NCBI GenBank assembly: GCA_040752395.1
Contig: JBFMHD010000009.1
Coordinates: 1-26,871, forward strand
Direction of reading: 5' to 3'
DNA: 26,871 nt
Origin: JBFMHD01 sp040752395 [NCBI: Candidatus Hydrogenedentota bacterium]
Lineage (GTDB): Bacteria > JBFMHD01
Each line of letters begins with the position of its first letter. Position 1 is the first letter of the stretch. A program made the translations under genes and the position numbers. The notes under the pieces were generated by a model. The model was not told where the DNA came from and made no database searches. It worked only from the letters and a program-made list of their open reading frames with translations. Positions 1 to 8,830 of this stretch are shown here, one piece after another.

Positions 1-1
1 A

Positions 2-1222
2 GAAGAAAAATTTTATTTTAATCATTTTAAAGCTACGCTACAGTCTTACCGAAATTTGTATTCTAATGAAACAGTGCGGGAAGCTATGGATGATTATTTT
101 TTTTATTATTTTGAAGATAATAAAATAATAAGCAATTTAACCACTGGCGAATTAACCGATGTCGATTTAATCATTAAATATTTAAAGGAAAAAAAGATTA
201 AAACAATAGTGATTACTAAAAATATCAATCCGGTTCTTTTGTATGTTTTCAGAGCGCTGAATCTTATTATTATATCTTTCGGTTATATAAAAGATCTCGA
301 TGAAATAGTAGATATTTTTATAGATCCATTGCTGCCACCGGATTATAGATATTTCTCTGGTAAAAAGTATCTTCTTGTATCTGCTCTAAATCAGGAATTG
401 GTAGAATTTGTTGAAAAAGGGTATAATCAAAGATTTGAAGATATAATCTTAGAAACGAGATTATTAGAATCAGATATAGATGACATCCCTGAAATTATTC
501 GTTTAGTCAGAAAACTTGAATGGGATTCAAATTTTTTCGGGTTTAATGTCGGATATTTAAGTTGTTTAAAATTAACAGAGACCATAGCTGAATATGTCGA
601 AAGCTATTGTAAAAAAGAAAAAATAAGGGTTCTTGAATATTTGTGTAATTGTCATGACAGAAGGAGTGTACGGATAGCCGAGAAATTTGGTTATAATTTT
701 GTAGATATAAGATTGACATATGAAAATAATATAACAAATTTCAATTTAATGGTTGAATTGGGTTCAGGTTATAGTGTGTCAAAAGGTGAAAGAAAGGATG
801 TTTCCCACTTACGCAGCATAGCATCAAAGAGTTATCTTGATAGCAGATATTATTATGACGTGAATTTCCCCGTAGATAAAGTAAGTGAATTTTATCAGAG
901 CTGGGTAGAGAAAGCGGTCTACGGTAGTTTTGATGATTTTGCTTATGTATTATATTATAATAAAGAACCCGTCGGTTTTTGCACTATAAAGATATTAAAA
1001 GATAACCGGGCAAGAATAGGGATAGTTGGTATTTCTGAAAAATATAGTGGCCGGGGGCTTGGCAGACAATTACTTATTTACTCTCTAAATAATTTAAAAG
1101 ACAAAGGGATAAAAAATGTTTTAGTAGTTACACAGGGAAGAAATTATGCTGCTCAAAGATTATATCAGCGCGTAGGTTTTATAACTAAATCAACAGAACT
1201 CTGGTATCATAAATGGTTTTAA
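2..1222 (+). CDS. WecD-like GNAT N-acetyltransferase with unassigned N-terminal region (5' partial)
   Basis: The reading frame is open to the left edge, so the gene very probably starts outside the window; the first possible start inside is a TTG at 56 without a convincing ribosome site. The C-terminal part is a GNAT acetyl-CoA-dependent acetyltransferase: the GRGLG pyrophosphate loop lies near nt 1049-1063, followed by VTQGRN, AAQRLYQRVGF and a WYHKWF end. Those features, plus the WDSNFFGF segment near nt 520, resemble dTDP-fucosamine acetyltransferase (WecD/RffC), which N-acetylates a 4-amino sugar nucleotide. The 150 or so residues before that are not GNAT. They contain a DPLLPPDYRYFSGKKYLLV stretch faintly like the SpsG/PseG sugar-nucleotide hydrolase fold, which is only a suggestion. 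The end overlaps the next gene by 10 bases. Acetyltransferase call fairly sure; substrate inferred. Confidence 0.75.
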   Translation, partial: EEKFYFNHFKATLQSYRNLYSNETVREAMDDYFFYYFEDNKIISNLTTGELTDVDLIIKYLKEKKIKTIVITKNINPVLLYVFRALNLIIISFGYIKDLDEIVDIFIDPLLPPDYRYFSGKKYLLVSALNQELVEFVEKGYNQRFEDIILETRLLESDIDDIPEIIRLVRKLEWDSNFFGFNVGYLSCLKLTETIAEYVESYCKKEKIRVLEYLCNCHDRRSVRIAEKFGYNFVDIRLTYENNITNFNLMVELGSGYSVSKGERKDVSHLRSIASKSYLDSRYYYDVNFPVDKVSEFYQSWVEKAVYGSFDDFAYVLYYNKEPVGFCTIKILKDNRARIGIVGISEKYSGRGLGRQLLIYSLNNLKDKGIKNVLVVTQGRNYAAQRLYQRVGFITKSTELWYHKWF

Positions 1223-2214
1223 AATCACAGATTAAAGTTCTTATTGATACATATCCGTTTTCAGTAACATCACCTACCCCATTAGAAACGCTAAAAAAAG
1301 CCAACTGTGAGATTATAAATCCAGCTGCAACAAAAAAGATAAAATTAAATCGTGATGAGATTAAAAAATATATAAAAGATGTAGATGCAGTCATTGCAGG
1401 AACTGAAAAGTATGATGATGAGATATTAAGGGAAGCTAATAAATTGAAGGTCATCTCGCGTGTTGGCGTTGGAATAGATAATATTGATTTCAAAGCCACC
1501 AATAGAAAAAATATCGCTGTTTACACTACACCTGATGCACCATCGCTCGCAGTCGCAGAATTAACCATAGGATTAATTATTAATTGTGCACGTCAGGTCT
1601 TAAATGCAGATAGAAAAATGCGCCAAAAAAAATGGCATAGATATATAGGTCTGGATTTAGAAGATAGAGTATGTGGCGTCATCGGTATCGGACGTATAGG
1701 CAAAAATGTGGTTAGACTTCTGCAACCCTTCAATATGAAAATATTAGTTAATGATATAAAACCTGATTATGAATTCATAAAAAAATACAACGTAAAATTA
1801 ACTGATAAAAGTACTATTTATAAAAAATCTGATATCATTACTCTACATATCCCATTAACAAGATATACAGATAATTTAATAAATAAAAAATCATTACAGA
1901 AGATGAAAAAGAGATGTATTTTTATTAATACTTCACGTGGCAGCATAGTTAATGAAAATGATTTATTTATTCATCTCAAAAGAAATAAAGAATTTTATGC
2001 AGCTTTAGATGTTTATGAAAGAGAGCCATATTATGGCGATTTAAGAAAATTAGAAAACATAATTTTAACACCGCATCTTGGTTCTTGTTCGGAAAAGAGT
2101 AGATCAGGGATGGAGCTGACTGCTGTTTTAAATATTATAAATTATTTTAAACACAATTCCAGCCATCCACACCAATCCAGCAGAGATCGTGCAGGTGTAG
2201 CACAGCAACGGTAG
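1213..2214 (+). CDS. D-isomer-specific 2-hydroxyacid dehydrogenase (phosphoglycerate dehydrogenase-like)
   Basis: NAD-dependent oxidoreductase that interconverts 2-hydroxy and 2-keto acids. The dinucleotide loop G158-x-G160-xx-G163 and the catalytic set R242 (NTSRG), E271 (YEREP) and H288 (TPHLGS) are all present with spacing close to SerA, so it should be active. The ATG lies inside the end of the acetyltransferase gene, implying translational coupling. In a sugar cluster it may make or reduce a keto-acid intermediate for an acidic sugar; this is inference, and the true substrate is not visible. The last 20 or so residues (Ser/Arg/Gln-rich) extend past the normal fold, and their DNA is richer in GC than the rest of the gene, suggesting translation into an intergenic repeat-like stretch. 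Confidence 0.85.
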   Translation: MVLKSQIKVLIDTYPFSVTSPTPLETLKKANCEIINPAATKKIKLNRDEIKKYIKDVDAVIAGTEKYDDEILREANKLKVISRVGVGIDNIDFKATNRKNIAVYTTPDAPSLAVAELTIGLIINCARQVLNADRKMRQKKWHRYIGLDLEDRVCGVIGIGRIGKNVVRLLQPFNMKILVNDIKPDYEFIKKYNVKLTDKSTIYKKSDIITLHIPLTRYTDNLINKKSLQKMKKRCIFINTSRGSIVNENDLFIHLKRNKEFYAALDVYEREPYYGDLRKLENIILTPHLGSCSEKSRSGMELTAVLNIINYFKHNSSHPHQSSRDRAGVAQQR

Positions 2215-2222
2215 CACATTTA

Positions 2223-2228
2223 GAGAGG
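2223..2228 (+). promoter_or_regulatory. Ribosome binding site for the cytidylyltransferase-aminotransferase
   Basis: GAGAGG five bases before the ATG at 2234, supporting that start. It is one of the few strong Shine-Dalgarno sites in block 1, where most genes are coupled by overlap. Confidence 0.55.
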
Positions 2229-2233
2229 CGACT

Positions 2234-4333
2234 ATGAAGAGAGTTGGTTTTATACAGGCAAGGATGGGGTCCTCAAGGCTCCCTGGCAAAGTTTTGAAAA
2301 AAGTTGGTGATGCTACCTTGCTGGAGATACTGATTGATAGGGTATCTCAAAGTAAGTCTCTTGATGAGATTGTTATCTTAACAACAGGCCGACCTGATGA
2401 TGATCCTATATATAATCTTTGTGAAAATAGACGTATTAGATGCTGCCGAGGTTCACAACGCGATGTCCTTGATAGATTTTATAGAGGAGCCACTGAAATA
2501 AAGGCTGATTTAATAGTAAGAATAACAGCAGATTGCCCATTAATAGACCCTGCAGTGATTGATAGAGTGGTCAATAAATATCTGGAATCAAAAAATTATG
2601 ATTTTGTTGCTAATACAGTACCGCCACCAGGTACATTCCCAGATGGTATGGATGTAGAAGTTTTTTCGTTTAATGTACTTGAGAAGGTCTGGAAAGAGGC
2701 AACGAGATTTTCAGATAGAGAACATGTAACTTTTTATATCTGGAAAAATCCAGGACTATTTAAAATCTATAGGGTCGATAATGACAGGGATTTATCGTTG
2801 TATAGATTAACTGTTGATTATGAGGAAGATTTTAAATTAATTAAAGTACTATTAAATATTTTGAAAGAAAATGATAAATTTGGTAGCCTCAACGAACTTA
2901 TTGAAATCATTGATAAATACCCAGAATTAAAGAAGTTGAATCAGAAATATAAATCTGGTGAAGGCTGGAAGCCAGCTTTAGCTAAAGATAAATTACTAAA
3001 AAAGAAATCTTTTGCAAGAGCCGAACCATTAAACCGGCGACTGGGGAATAGATCCTGGAGAAAAGCAATAAAACTTATTCCTGGCGGTGCTCAAACTTTT
3101 TCCAAGGGACCAGGTCAATATGTTGACGGTGTGGCACCGAAAATGTTACATCGTGGTATAGGCTGCCGAGTATGGGACATAGATGGGAATGAGTTTATAG
3201 ATTATGTTTTAGGATTGGGACCGATAATTCTTGGTCATTCAAACAAAGAGGTCAATGATGCGGTCTTTTCTTGTGCAGACGATTTATTTGTTGCACCCTC
3301 ACTACCACATACTTTAGAGACTAAACTTTCAGAAAAATTAGTAAAACTTATACCGTGTGCTGAGATGGTTAAATTTGGCAAGAACGGTTCTGACGTAACT
3401 GCTGGCGCGGTCCGTTTAGCAAGAGCCATAACAAAACGAAACGTAATCGCCTGTTGCGGATATCATGGCTGGCAGGATTGGTACATAGGTTCAACAACAA
3501 GAAATCTCGGTGTCCCTCAATGTATTAGAAAACTTACTATACCATTTCAGTATAATAATATTGAAAGTATTGAAAAAATATTTAAAGATAAAAAAGATAA
3601 TGTTGCATGTGTAATAATTGAACCTGTTACATTTTATCCACCCAAAAATGATTTTTTACACAGATTAAGAGATTTATGTAATAAACATAAAACAATCTTA
3701 ATATTTGATGAAATTATCACTGGTTTCAGGGCGCATATTGGCGGAGCACAGAGCTTGTTTGGTGTCAAACCTGATTTAGCTACTTTTGGTAAGGCGATGG
3801 CTAATGGTTATCCGATCTCAGCGATTTGTGGCAAAGCTTTGTATATGAGAAGATTCAAGGATGTCTTCTTCTCATTTACATTTGGCGGTGAACTACCTGC
3901 TATATCAGCAGCTATCACTACGATTGATATATTAGAAAGAGATAATGTTCTCTGGCATATTAATCAGATGGGAGAGAGATTTATTAAAGGATACAGAGAC
4001 ATAAAAAAGGATTTAGATATATCGTTTACCAATATAATTGGGTATGGATGGTGGCCTGAGTATGAGTTTAAACCTACCCACGGATATACTTCTCGTGAAA
4101 TCTTGACCTTATTTCAGCAGGAGTTAGTAAAGCGCGGCATACTTACAAGACCCGCACCATTTATTTCATTCGCACATAAAGGATCAGATATCCATGAAAC
4201 CCTGACAGCTATGGCTCAGGCTTTAGCAGTTGTAAAATACGCAGTTACAAAGAAAAAATTAAAGAAATTATTAGAAGGCAGAATAATTCAGCCTGTTATC
4301 CGGGCAAAAGAGGAGATGACAAAAAAACAATGA
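2234..4333 (+). CDS. Fused SpsF-like cytidylyltransferase and class III (GSA aminomutase-like) aminotransferase
   Basis: A two-domain protein of 699 residues. Residues 1 to about 240 are a CMP-sugar-type nucleotidyltransferase of the SpsF/NeuA kind: IQARMGSSRLPGK near residue 8, then DCPLIDP, and a closing VDYEEDF. After a charged linker, residues about 265-690 are a PLP-dependent fold-type I aminotransferase most like glutamate-1-semialdehyde aminomutase, with D492 (DEIITGF) and the Schiff-base lysine K520 (FGKAMANG). Both halves look intact. The first would activate a sugar acid with CTP and the second would install or move an amino group, presumably on the same pathway; the substrate is unknown. 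The stop overlaps the next ATG (ATGA). The frame is continuous, with no sign that the fusion is a sequencing error. Confidence 0.85.
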   Translation: MKRVGFIQARMGSSRLPGKVLKKVGDATLLEILIDRVSQSKSLDEIVILTTGRPDDDPIYNLCENRRIRCCRGSQRDVLDRFYRGATEIKADLIVRITADCPLIDPAVIDRVVNKYLESKNYDFVANTVPPPGTFPDGMDVEVFSFNVLEKVWKEATRFSDREHVTFYIWKNPGLFKIYRVDNDRDLSLYRLTVDYEEDFKLIKVLLNILKENDKFGSLNELIEIIDKYPELKKLNQKYKSGEGWKPALAKDKLLKKKSFARAEPLNRRLGNRSWRKAIKLIPGGAQTFSKGPGQYVDGVAPKMLHRGIGCRVWDIDGNEFIDYVLGLGPIILGHSNKEVNDAVFSCADDLFVAPSLPHTLETKLSEKLVKLIPCAEMVKFGKNGSDVTAGAVRLARAITKRNVIACCGYHGWQDWYIGSTTRNLGVPQCIRKLTIPFQYNNIESIEKIFKDKKDNVACVIIEPVTFYPPKNDFLHRLRDLCNKHKTILIFDEIITGFRAHIGGAQSLFGVKPDLATFGKAMANGYPISAICGKALYMRRFKDVFFSFTFGGELPAISAAITTIDILERDNVLWHINQMGERFIKGYRDIKKDLDISFTNIIGYGWWPEYEFKPTHGYTSREILTLFQQELVKRGILTRPAPFISFAHKGSDIHETLTAMAQALAVVKYAVTKKKLKKLLEGRIIQPVIRAKEEMTKKQ

Positions 4334-5463
4334 GATACTGCACTAAATGTGTTCTGCCGGAAACTCATGAAACCATAATGTTTGATAAAGAGGGTGTGTG
4401 TAATATCTGTAGACAGCATGAATATAAAAAAGAGAAGATCGATTGGGAGAAGAGAGAAAAAGAACTTGTTAAACTTATTGATACATATAGAGGCACGGGT
4501 CAATATGATTGTCTGATACCTTTTAGTGGTGGGAAAGATAGTACATTTACAGTTTATTATTTGGTTACAAAATATAAGGTTAAGCCGCTTGTTATATCAT
4601 TTGATCATGGTTTTTTTAGACCTAATTGTTTAAAAAACAACACAAAGACATTACGGAGATTAGGGGTAGATTTTTTAAAATTTACGCCTGATTGGAAAGT
4701 TATCAAAAAAACAATGCTTGAATCATTAAAGAGAAAGGGTGATTTTTGCTGGCATTGTCACACAGGTATTTTTGCCTATCCTATGCAGGTCGCTATAAAA
4801 TATAAAATACCGCTTATATTCTGGGGTGAACATAGCGCTGAATATACCGCATATTTTAGCTATGAAACAGAGGACGAGGTTGATGAAAAAAGATTTAATC
4901 GCTGGGTCAATTTAGGAATAACTGCTGAGGATATGGTAGGGTTTCTTGATGGCTCAGTCACATTAAAAGACCTCGAACCATTCAAATATCCGTCTCTAAA
5001 AGAATTACGAGCGATAAATTACAGGTCTGTTTGTCTTGGGACATATATACCCTGGGACGTGAAAAAACAGGCTCAAATTATAAGACAGGAACTTGGCTGG
5101 CAGGGTGATGATGTTGAAGGCAGGCCGCCAGAATACTGGTACGAAAAAATAGAATGTATGATGCAGGGTGTAAGAGACTATCTGAGATTTATCAAACGTG
5201 GTTATGGAAGGACTGCACATCTTGTAACACTTGATATTAGAAACAGCAGGATCACTCGTTGTGATGGACTTAAATTAGTGGAACAATATGATGGTAAACG
5301 GCCGGAAAGCCTTGATGTTTTTTTAAAATATGTAGGTATAACAGAAGATGAATTTATGGATATAGCATTGAGTCATATTATCAGTCCGCACATACCTGAT
5401 TTAACTAAAATAAAACACGGACCTAAATTACATGACCAGGATGAATGGTGGGTTCCTGAATGA
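4330..5463 (+). CDS. N-acetyl sugar amidotransferase (PseA/WbpG family)
   Basis: PP-loop ATP pyrophosphatase that adenylates an acetamido sugar so that ammonia can convert it to an acetamidino group. The P-loop SGGKDS is at residues 66-71. Two N-terminal Cys pairs (C4/C7, C24/C27) and a CWHC pair (C140/C143) match the metal-binding cysteines of this family. Length (377) is normal. It overlaps both neighbours by ATGA junctions, and the next two genes are its expected partners: HisH to release ammonia and HisF to channel it. Known relatives are PseA in Campylobacter flagellin glycosylation and WbpG in Pseudomonas O-antigen. The exact sugar here is inferred to be an acidic amino sugar. Confidence 0.9.
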   Translation: MRYCTKCVLPETHETIMFDKEGVCNICRQHEYKKEKIDWEKREKELVKLIDTYRGTGQYDCLIPFSGGKDSTFTVYYLVTKYKVKPLVISFDHGFFRPNCLKNNTKTLRRLGVDFLKFTPDWKVIKKTMLESLKRKGDFCWHCHTGIFAYPMQVAIKYKIPLIFWGEHSAEYTAYFSYETEDEVDEKRFNRWVNLGITAEDMVGFLDGSVTLKDLEPFKYPSLKELRAINYRSVCLGTYIPWDVKKQAQIIRQELGWQGDDVEGRPPEYWYEKIECMMQGVRDYLRFIKRGYGRTAHLVTLDIRNSRITRCDGLKLVEQYDGKRPESLDVFLKYVGITEDEFMDIALSHIISPHIPDLTKIKHGPKLHDQDEWWVPE

Positions 5464-6092
5464 AAAAATTGGACTCCCCTTTAATTGTTGTAGTTGATTA
5501 TGGGATGGGGAATTTAAGGTCTGTTGCTAAATCAATTGAGGCAGTTGGAGGGAGCGTAATTGTTTCAAATAAAAGAGAGGAGATTAAAAACGCTGATAAA
5601 ATAGTACTGCCCGGGGTAGGTGCCTTTGCAGAGGGGATGAATAATTTGAATAAACTCGGGGTAATAGAGACTTTATATGAAGAGGTGAAATTAAAGAAAA
5701 AACCGTTTTTAGGGATTTGTCTCGGCATGCAGTTACTTGCTACTGAAAGTTATGAACATGGGATCTATAAAGGACTTAACTGGATTTCAGGTAAAGTAAA
5801 GTTGCTTGGAGCAGATGGAATAAAGGTCAAAATACCTCATATTGGATGGGATGACGTTAAGATTATAAAAAAACATAAAATCTTCAATACTTTTAGTGAG
5901 AACACTATATTTTATTTTGTTCATTCATACTATTTTGAGTGCGATGACAAAGAATTCGTTATAGCAACCTGTAATTATGGTATAGAGTTCCCGGCAGCTA
6001 TTTGTAGAGACACTATTATGGCCACCCAATTTCATCCTGAAAAAAGTCAAAGTTCAGGATTAAAATTATTACGTAATTTTATAAATGCTTAA
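5460..6092 (+). CDS. hisH: HisH-type glutamine amidotransferase subunit
   Basis: Class I glutamine amidotransferase of the imidazole glycerol phosphate synthase type, which hydrolyses glutamine and passes ammonia to the HisF partner. The nucleophile C87 sits in GICLGMQ, and the rest of the triad, H192 and E194, in FHPEKS. The oxyanion-region PGVG is at residues 51-54. Full length at 210 residues. It begins within the stop of the amidotransferase gene and overlaps hisF by 8 bases. No other histidine biosynthesis gene is present in the window, and the pairing with a PP-loop amidotransferase indicates the paralogue set used for sugar amidination (HisH2/WbpG type) rather than histidine synthesis. 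Confidence 0.92.
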   Translation: MKKLDSPLIVVVDYGMGNLRSVAKSIEAVGGSVIVSNKREEIKNADKIVLPGVGAFAEGMNNLNKLGVIETLYEEVKLKKKPFLGICLGMQLLATESYEHGIYKGLNWISGKVKLLGADGIKVKIPHIGWDDVKIIKKHKIFNTFSENTIFYFVHSYYFECDDKEFVIATCNYGIEFPAAICRDTIMATQFHPEKSQSSGLKLLRNFINA

Positions 6093-6852
6093 AAAAAGAT
6101 TAATACCTGTACTTCTGTTAAAGAACGGCAGAATGATTAAGACGATACAGTTTGAAAAATGGCGTGACGTAGGACATCCTATAACAGCTGCTAAAATATA
6201 CGATGCTCAGGGAGCTGATGAATTAATTTTTCTTGATATAAGTGCAAGTAACGAGAATCGTGAGATATTGTTTGATATAATTAGTACTGTTGCTGAGGAA
6301 TGTTTTATGCCGCTTACTGTTGGCGGTGGTGTTCGAACAATAGAGGATATACGAAGGCTTTTATCCTCCGGAGCCGATAAAGTCTCTATTAATACACAAG
6401 CAGTTGAGTGCCCGGAGTTTATAAAAGAAGCGGCTTTAAATTTTGGGTCTGCAAATATTGTGGTTTCTATTGATGTCAGGATAAAAGAAAATGGGAACTA
6501 TGAGGTCTATACGCACAGCGGTAAAAAAGCCACGGGTCTAAATGCTATTGACTGGGCTGTTACTATGGCTAAATATGGTGCAGGTGAGATATTAATTACA
6601 TCTATTGATAGAGAGGGAACAATGCAAGGATATGACTTAAAACTCATAAGCTCTATTGCTGATAATGTGAATGTTTCGACGATAGCTCATGGCGGTGCCG
6701 GAACTTTACAACATTTTGTTGAAGCAATTAAAATAGGGAATGCATCTGCAGTAGCTGCCGGTAGTATCTTTCATTTTACTGATCAAAATTTAATCAAGGC
6801 AAGAACTTATATGAAAGAAGCAAATATCGATGTTAAAACAGTATGGGATTGA
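6085..6852 (+). CDS. hisF: HisF-like cyclase-type subunit adapted for sugar amidation
   Basis: TIM-barrel partner of the preceding HisH. Phosphate-binding loops VGGGVRT and AHGGAG, and the DKVSINT and SGKKATG segments, align with HisF along the whole length. However, the start reads LIPVLLLKNGR where histidine-pathway HisF reads ACLDVKDGR, so catalytic Asp11 is Leu (codon 6115-6117), while the second catalytic Asp (SIDVR) is kept. As I recall it, HisF2 of the Pseudomonas O-antigen cluster has the same LLLK change. This suggests the barrel works as an ammonia conduit and not as a cyclase. It starts inside the end of hisH. Family sure; loss of cyclase activity inferred. Confidence 0.92.
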   Translation: MLKKRLIPVLLLKNGRMIKTIQFEKWRDVGHPITAAKIYDAQGADELIFLDISASNENREILFDIISTVAEECFMPLTVGGGVRTIEDIRRLLSSGADKVSINTQAVECPEFIKEAALNFGSANIVVSIDVRIKENGNYEVYTHSGKKATGLNAIDWAVTMAKYGAGEILITSIDREGTMQGYDLKLISSIADNVNVSTIAHGGAGTLQHFVEAIKIGNASAVAAGSIFHFTDQNLIKARTYMKEANIDVKTVWD

Positions 6853-6855
6853 ATT

Positions 6856-7398
6856 ATGATAAAGCATTACATAGAGGGTAAACGAATATATTTACGTAAT
6901 GTAACATTGAGTGATGTAACTGATAGATATTGTTCCTGGATGAATGATGAACAAGTCGTTCAATACCTTGAGAGTAGATTTTCTAAATATACAAAAAAAG
7001 ATTTAATTTTATATGTAAAAAAGATAGCCGCTAATCCTGATATATTATTTTTAGCAATAATTGTTAAAAAGGGTAATCTACATATAGGTAATGTGAAACT
7101 AGGGCCTATAAACAGAATGCATTTTTTTGCTGATATGGGGATTATGATAGGGGATAAACGACATTGGGGTAAGGGATATGCAACAGAGACAATCAAACTT
7201 ATAGTTAATTATGCGTTTAAAAAATTAAACCTTCATAAAATAACTGCTGGTATATACGATGTGAACGTTGGTTCAGAAAAAGTATTTTTAAAAGCAGGGT
7301 TTCGCAAAGAAGGCGTCTTGAAGAAACATTATTTATATAAAAATAAATTTATAGATGGCACTTTATGGGGAATAATTAATAAAAATTTTAAAAGATGA
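6856..7398 (+). CDS. GNAT acetyltransferase, RimJ/PseH type
   Basis: A 180-residue acetyl-CoA acetyltransferase. It opens with GKRIYLRNVTLSDV and carries HWGKGYATE, the acetyl-CoA loop, followed by NLHKITAGIYDVNVGSEKVFLKAGF, the usual C-terminal half of the RimJ/RimL subfamily. Enzymes of this type in sugar clusters, such as PseH, acetylate a 4-amino group of a UDP-sugar before acidic sugar synthesis; that role fits here but is inferred from position. The ATG follows the hisF stop by three bases. The second acetyltransferase in the block (the one at the left edge) is of a different subfamily, so two acyl groups may be added. Confidence 0.85.
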   Translation: MIKHYIEGKRIYLRNVTLSDVTDRYCSWMNDEQVVQYLESRFSKYTKKDLILYVKKIAANPDILFLAIIVKKGNLHIGNVKLGPINRMHFFADMGIMIGDKRHWGKGYATETIKLIVNYAFKKLNLHKITAGIYDVNVGSEKVFLKAGFRKEGVLKKHYLYKNKFIDGTLWGIINKNFKR

Positions 7399-7399
7399 T

Positions 7400-8821
7400 A
7401 TGAAATTACTTTTTATAAATCTTTGCATCAGAGAAAGTTGTAAACCGATACCGCCTGTTGGACTTGGCTATATAATGACCTCAGTTCATAGAGCAGGTTG
7501 GAAGTTTGATTTTATTGATATAGACCTTTACAGAATCAAAGAAAATGAGATAAAGAGCATTCTTTATAAAGAGAGATACGATGTTATTGCTATGGGATGT
7601 ATTGTTACAGGCTACAAGTATGTGAAAGAGATGTGTGATTTAATAAAAGATGCGAGAGAAGATACAATTATTATTGTTGGTAATACTGTTGCTTCCTCTA
7701 TACCGCACATTTTACTTAATAAAACAAAAGCAGATATAGCGGTTATGGGAGAGGGAGATATCACTATAATTGAATTACTTGATGCTATTAAGTGTAAAAG
7801 AGATTTAGGTAATGTTAAGGGGATATGTTATAGAGATGGTTATAAGATTGTAAAAACAGAAGAAAGAGCGGTAATTAAAAATATAGATGAGATACCATCT
7901 GTAAACTGGGATTTATTTGATATCGAAAAATATCTTGAAATAAGTAAGTTTAACACCGCTAAACCATATCCAATAGAATTTGATAAGATTAGAATGATGC
8001 CATTAAATGTTGCACGCGGATGTGCATTTAAGTGTACATTTTGTTATCATGCTTTTAAAGGGAAAAAGTATCGTGTCCGCTCGCCAGAAGTGGTTATAAA
8101 AGAGATGGAGAGTTTAAAAATAAAATATAATGTAAACATAATCTGTTTCTGGGATGAATTGACTTTTTATTCAAAAAAACAGTGTGAGGAATTTGTGGAT
8201 TGTATTATAAAAGCAGATTTGGGTATCTATTATACAGCCTGCTGCAGACCCAACCTCTTTAATGAAGATGATTATGAACTTGCTTTAAAATTAAAAGAAT
8301 CAGGTTGTTATGGGCTTGAATTCTCCCTTGAATCAGCTGATCCAGAGATATTAAAAGCTATGAAAAAAGGAACAAACGCAGATGATTTTAAAAGACAGAC
8401 TATGGTGTTACAGAAAGCAGGGATTATATGCTGGACGAGCCTTGTTATAGGATATCCGCAGGAAACAGAAGAAACTATTAGAAAAACCTATGAATGTTGC
8501 TTAGAATGTAATATATATCCAAGCACAGGTTATTTGCTGCCACAACCTGGTACACCAATGTATGATTATGCAAAGGAGCGTGGTATAATAACAGATGAAG
8601 AGCAATATTTACTTTTATCAGGTGATAGACAGGATTTACGAATAAATCTTACTAATATCTCAGACGAAAAATTAAAAGAGACTGTAAAATATTACTGCAA
8701 GATAGTAGCTGATAAACTGAACTTAGGGTTAGACGAAAAAAAACTTATTAAAACAGATGGCGCTTTTATCGGGATTAAATCCGAACAAAAAAGCTCACCT
8801 GCCCGAGCGAAACGAGGGTAA
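7400..8821 (+). CDS. B12-binding-domain radical SAM protein
   Basis: Class B radical SAM architecture. Residues 1 to about 140 form the Rossmann-like cobalamin-binding domain, ending in VMGEGDITIIEL. The radical SAM core follows with the 4Fe-4S cysteines C208, C212 and C215 (CAFKCTFC) and the LEFSLESAD and GYPQETEET segments. A canonical DxHxxG cobalamin ligand motif is not evident. Members act as methyltransferases or on carbon skeletons; the substrate here cannot be read from sequence and may be a sugar or lipid carrier. The gene starts two bases after the acetyltransferase stop. The last residues (SSPARAKRG) are coded by a GC-rich stretch unlike the body and may be read-through into repeat DNA. 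Confidence 0.85.
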   Translation: MKLLFINLCIRESCKPIPPVGLGYIMTSVHRAGWKFDFIDIDLYRIKENEIKSILYKERYDVIAMGCIVTGYKYVKEMCDLIKDAREDTIIIVGNTVASSIPHILLNKTKADIAVMGEGDITIIELLDAIKCKRDLGNVKGICYRDGYKIVKTEERAVIKNIDEIPSVNWDLFDIEKYLEISKFNTAKPYPIEFDKIRMMPLNVARGCAFKCTFCYHAFKGKKYRVRSPEVVIKEMESLKIKYNVNIICFWDELTFYSKKQCEEFVDCIIKADLGIYYTACCRPNLFNEDDYELALKLKESGCYGLEFSLESADPEILKAMKKGTNADDFKRQTMVLQKAGIICWTSLVIGYPQETEETIRKTYECCLECNIYPSTGYLLPQPGTPMYDYAKERGIITDEEQYLLLSGDRQDLRINLTNISDEKLKETVKYYCKIVADKLNLGLDEKKLIKTDGAFIGIKSEQKSSPARAKRG

Positions 8822-8830
8822 AGATAAAAT

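Noticed and set aside
1185-1502. Minus-strand open frame of 105 codons
   Set aside because: It lies antisense to the dehydrogenase gene, whose motifs are unmistakable; it is a shadow frame.
5460-6852. HisH/HisF as part of a histidine biosynthesis operon
   Set aside because: No other his genes are present, HisF lacks Asp11, and both are coupled to a PP-loop sugar amidotransferase.
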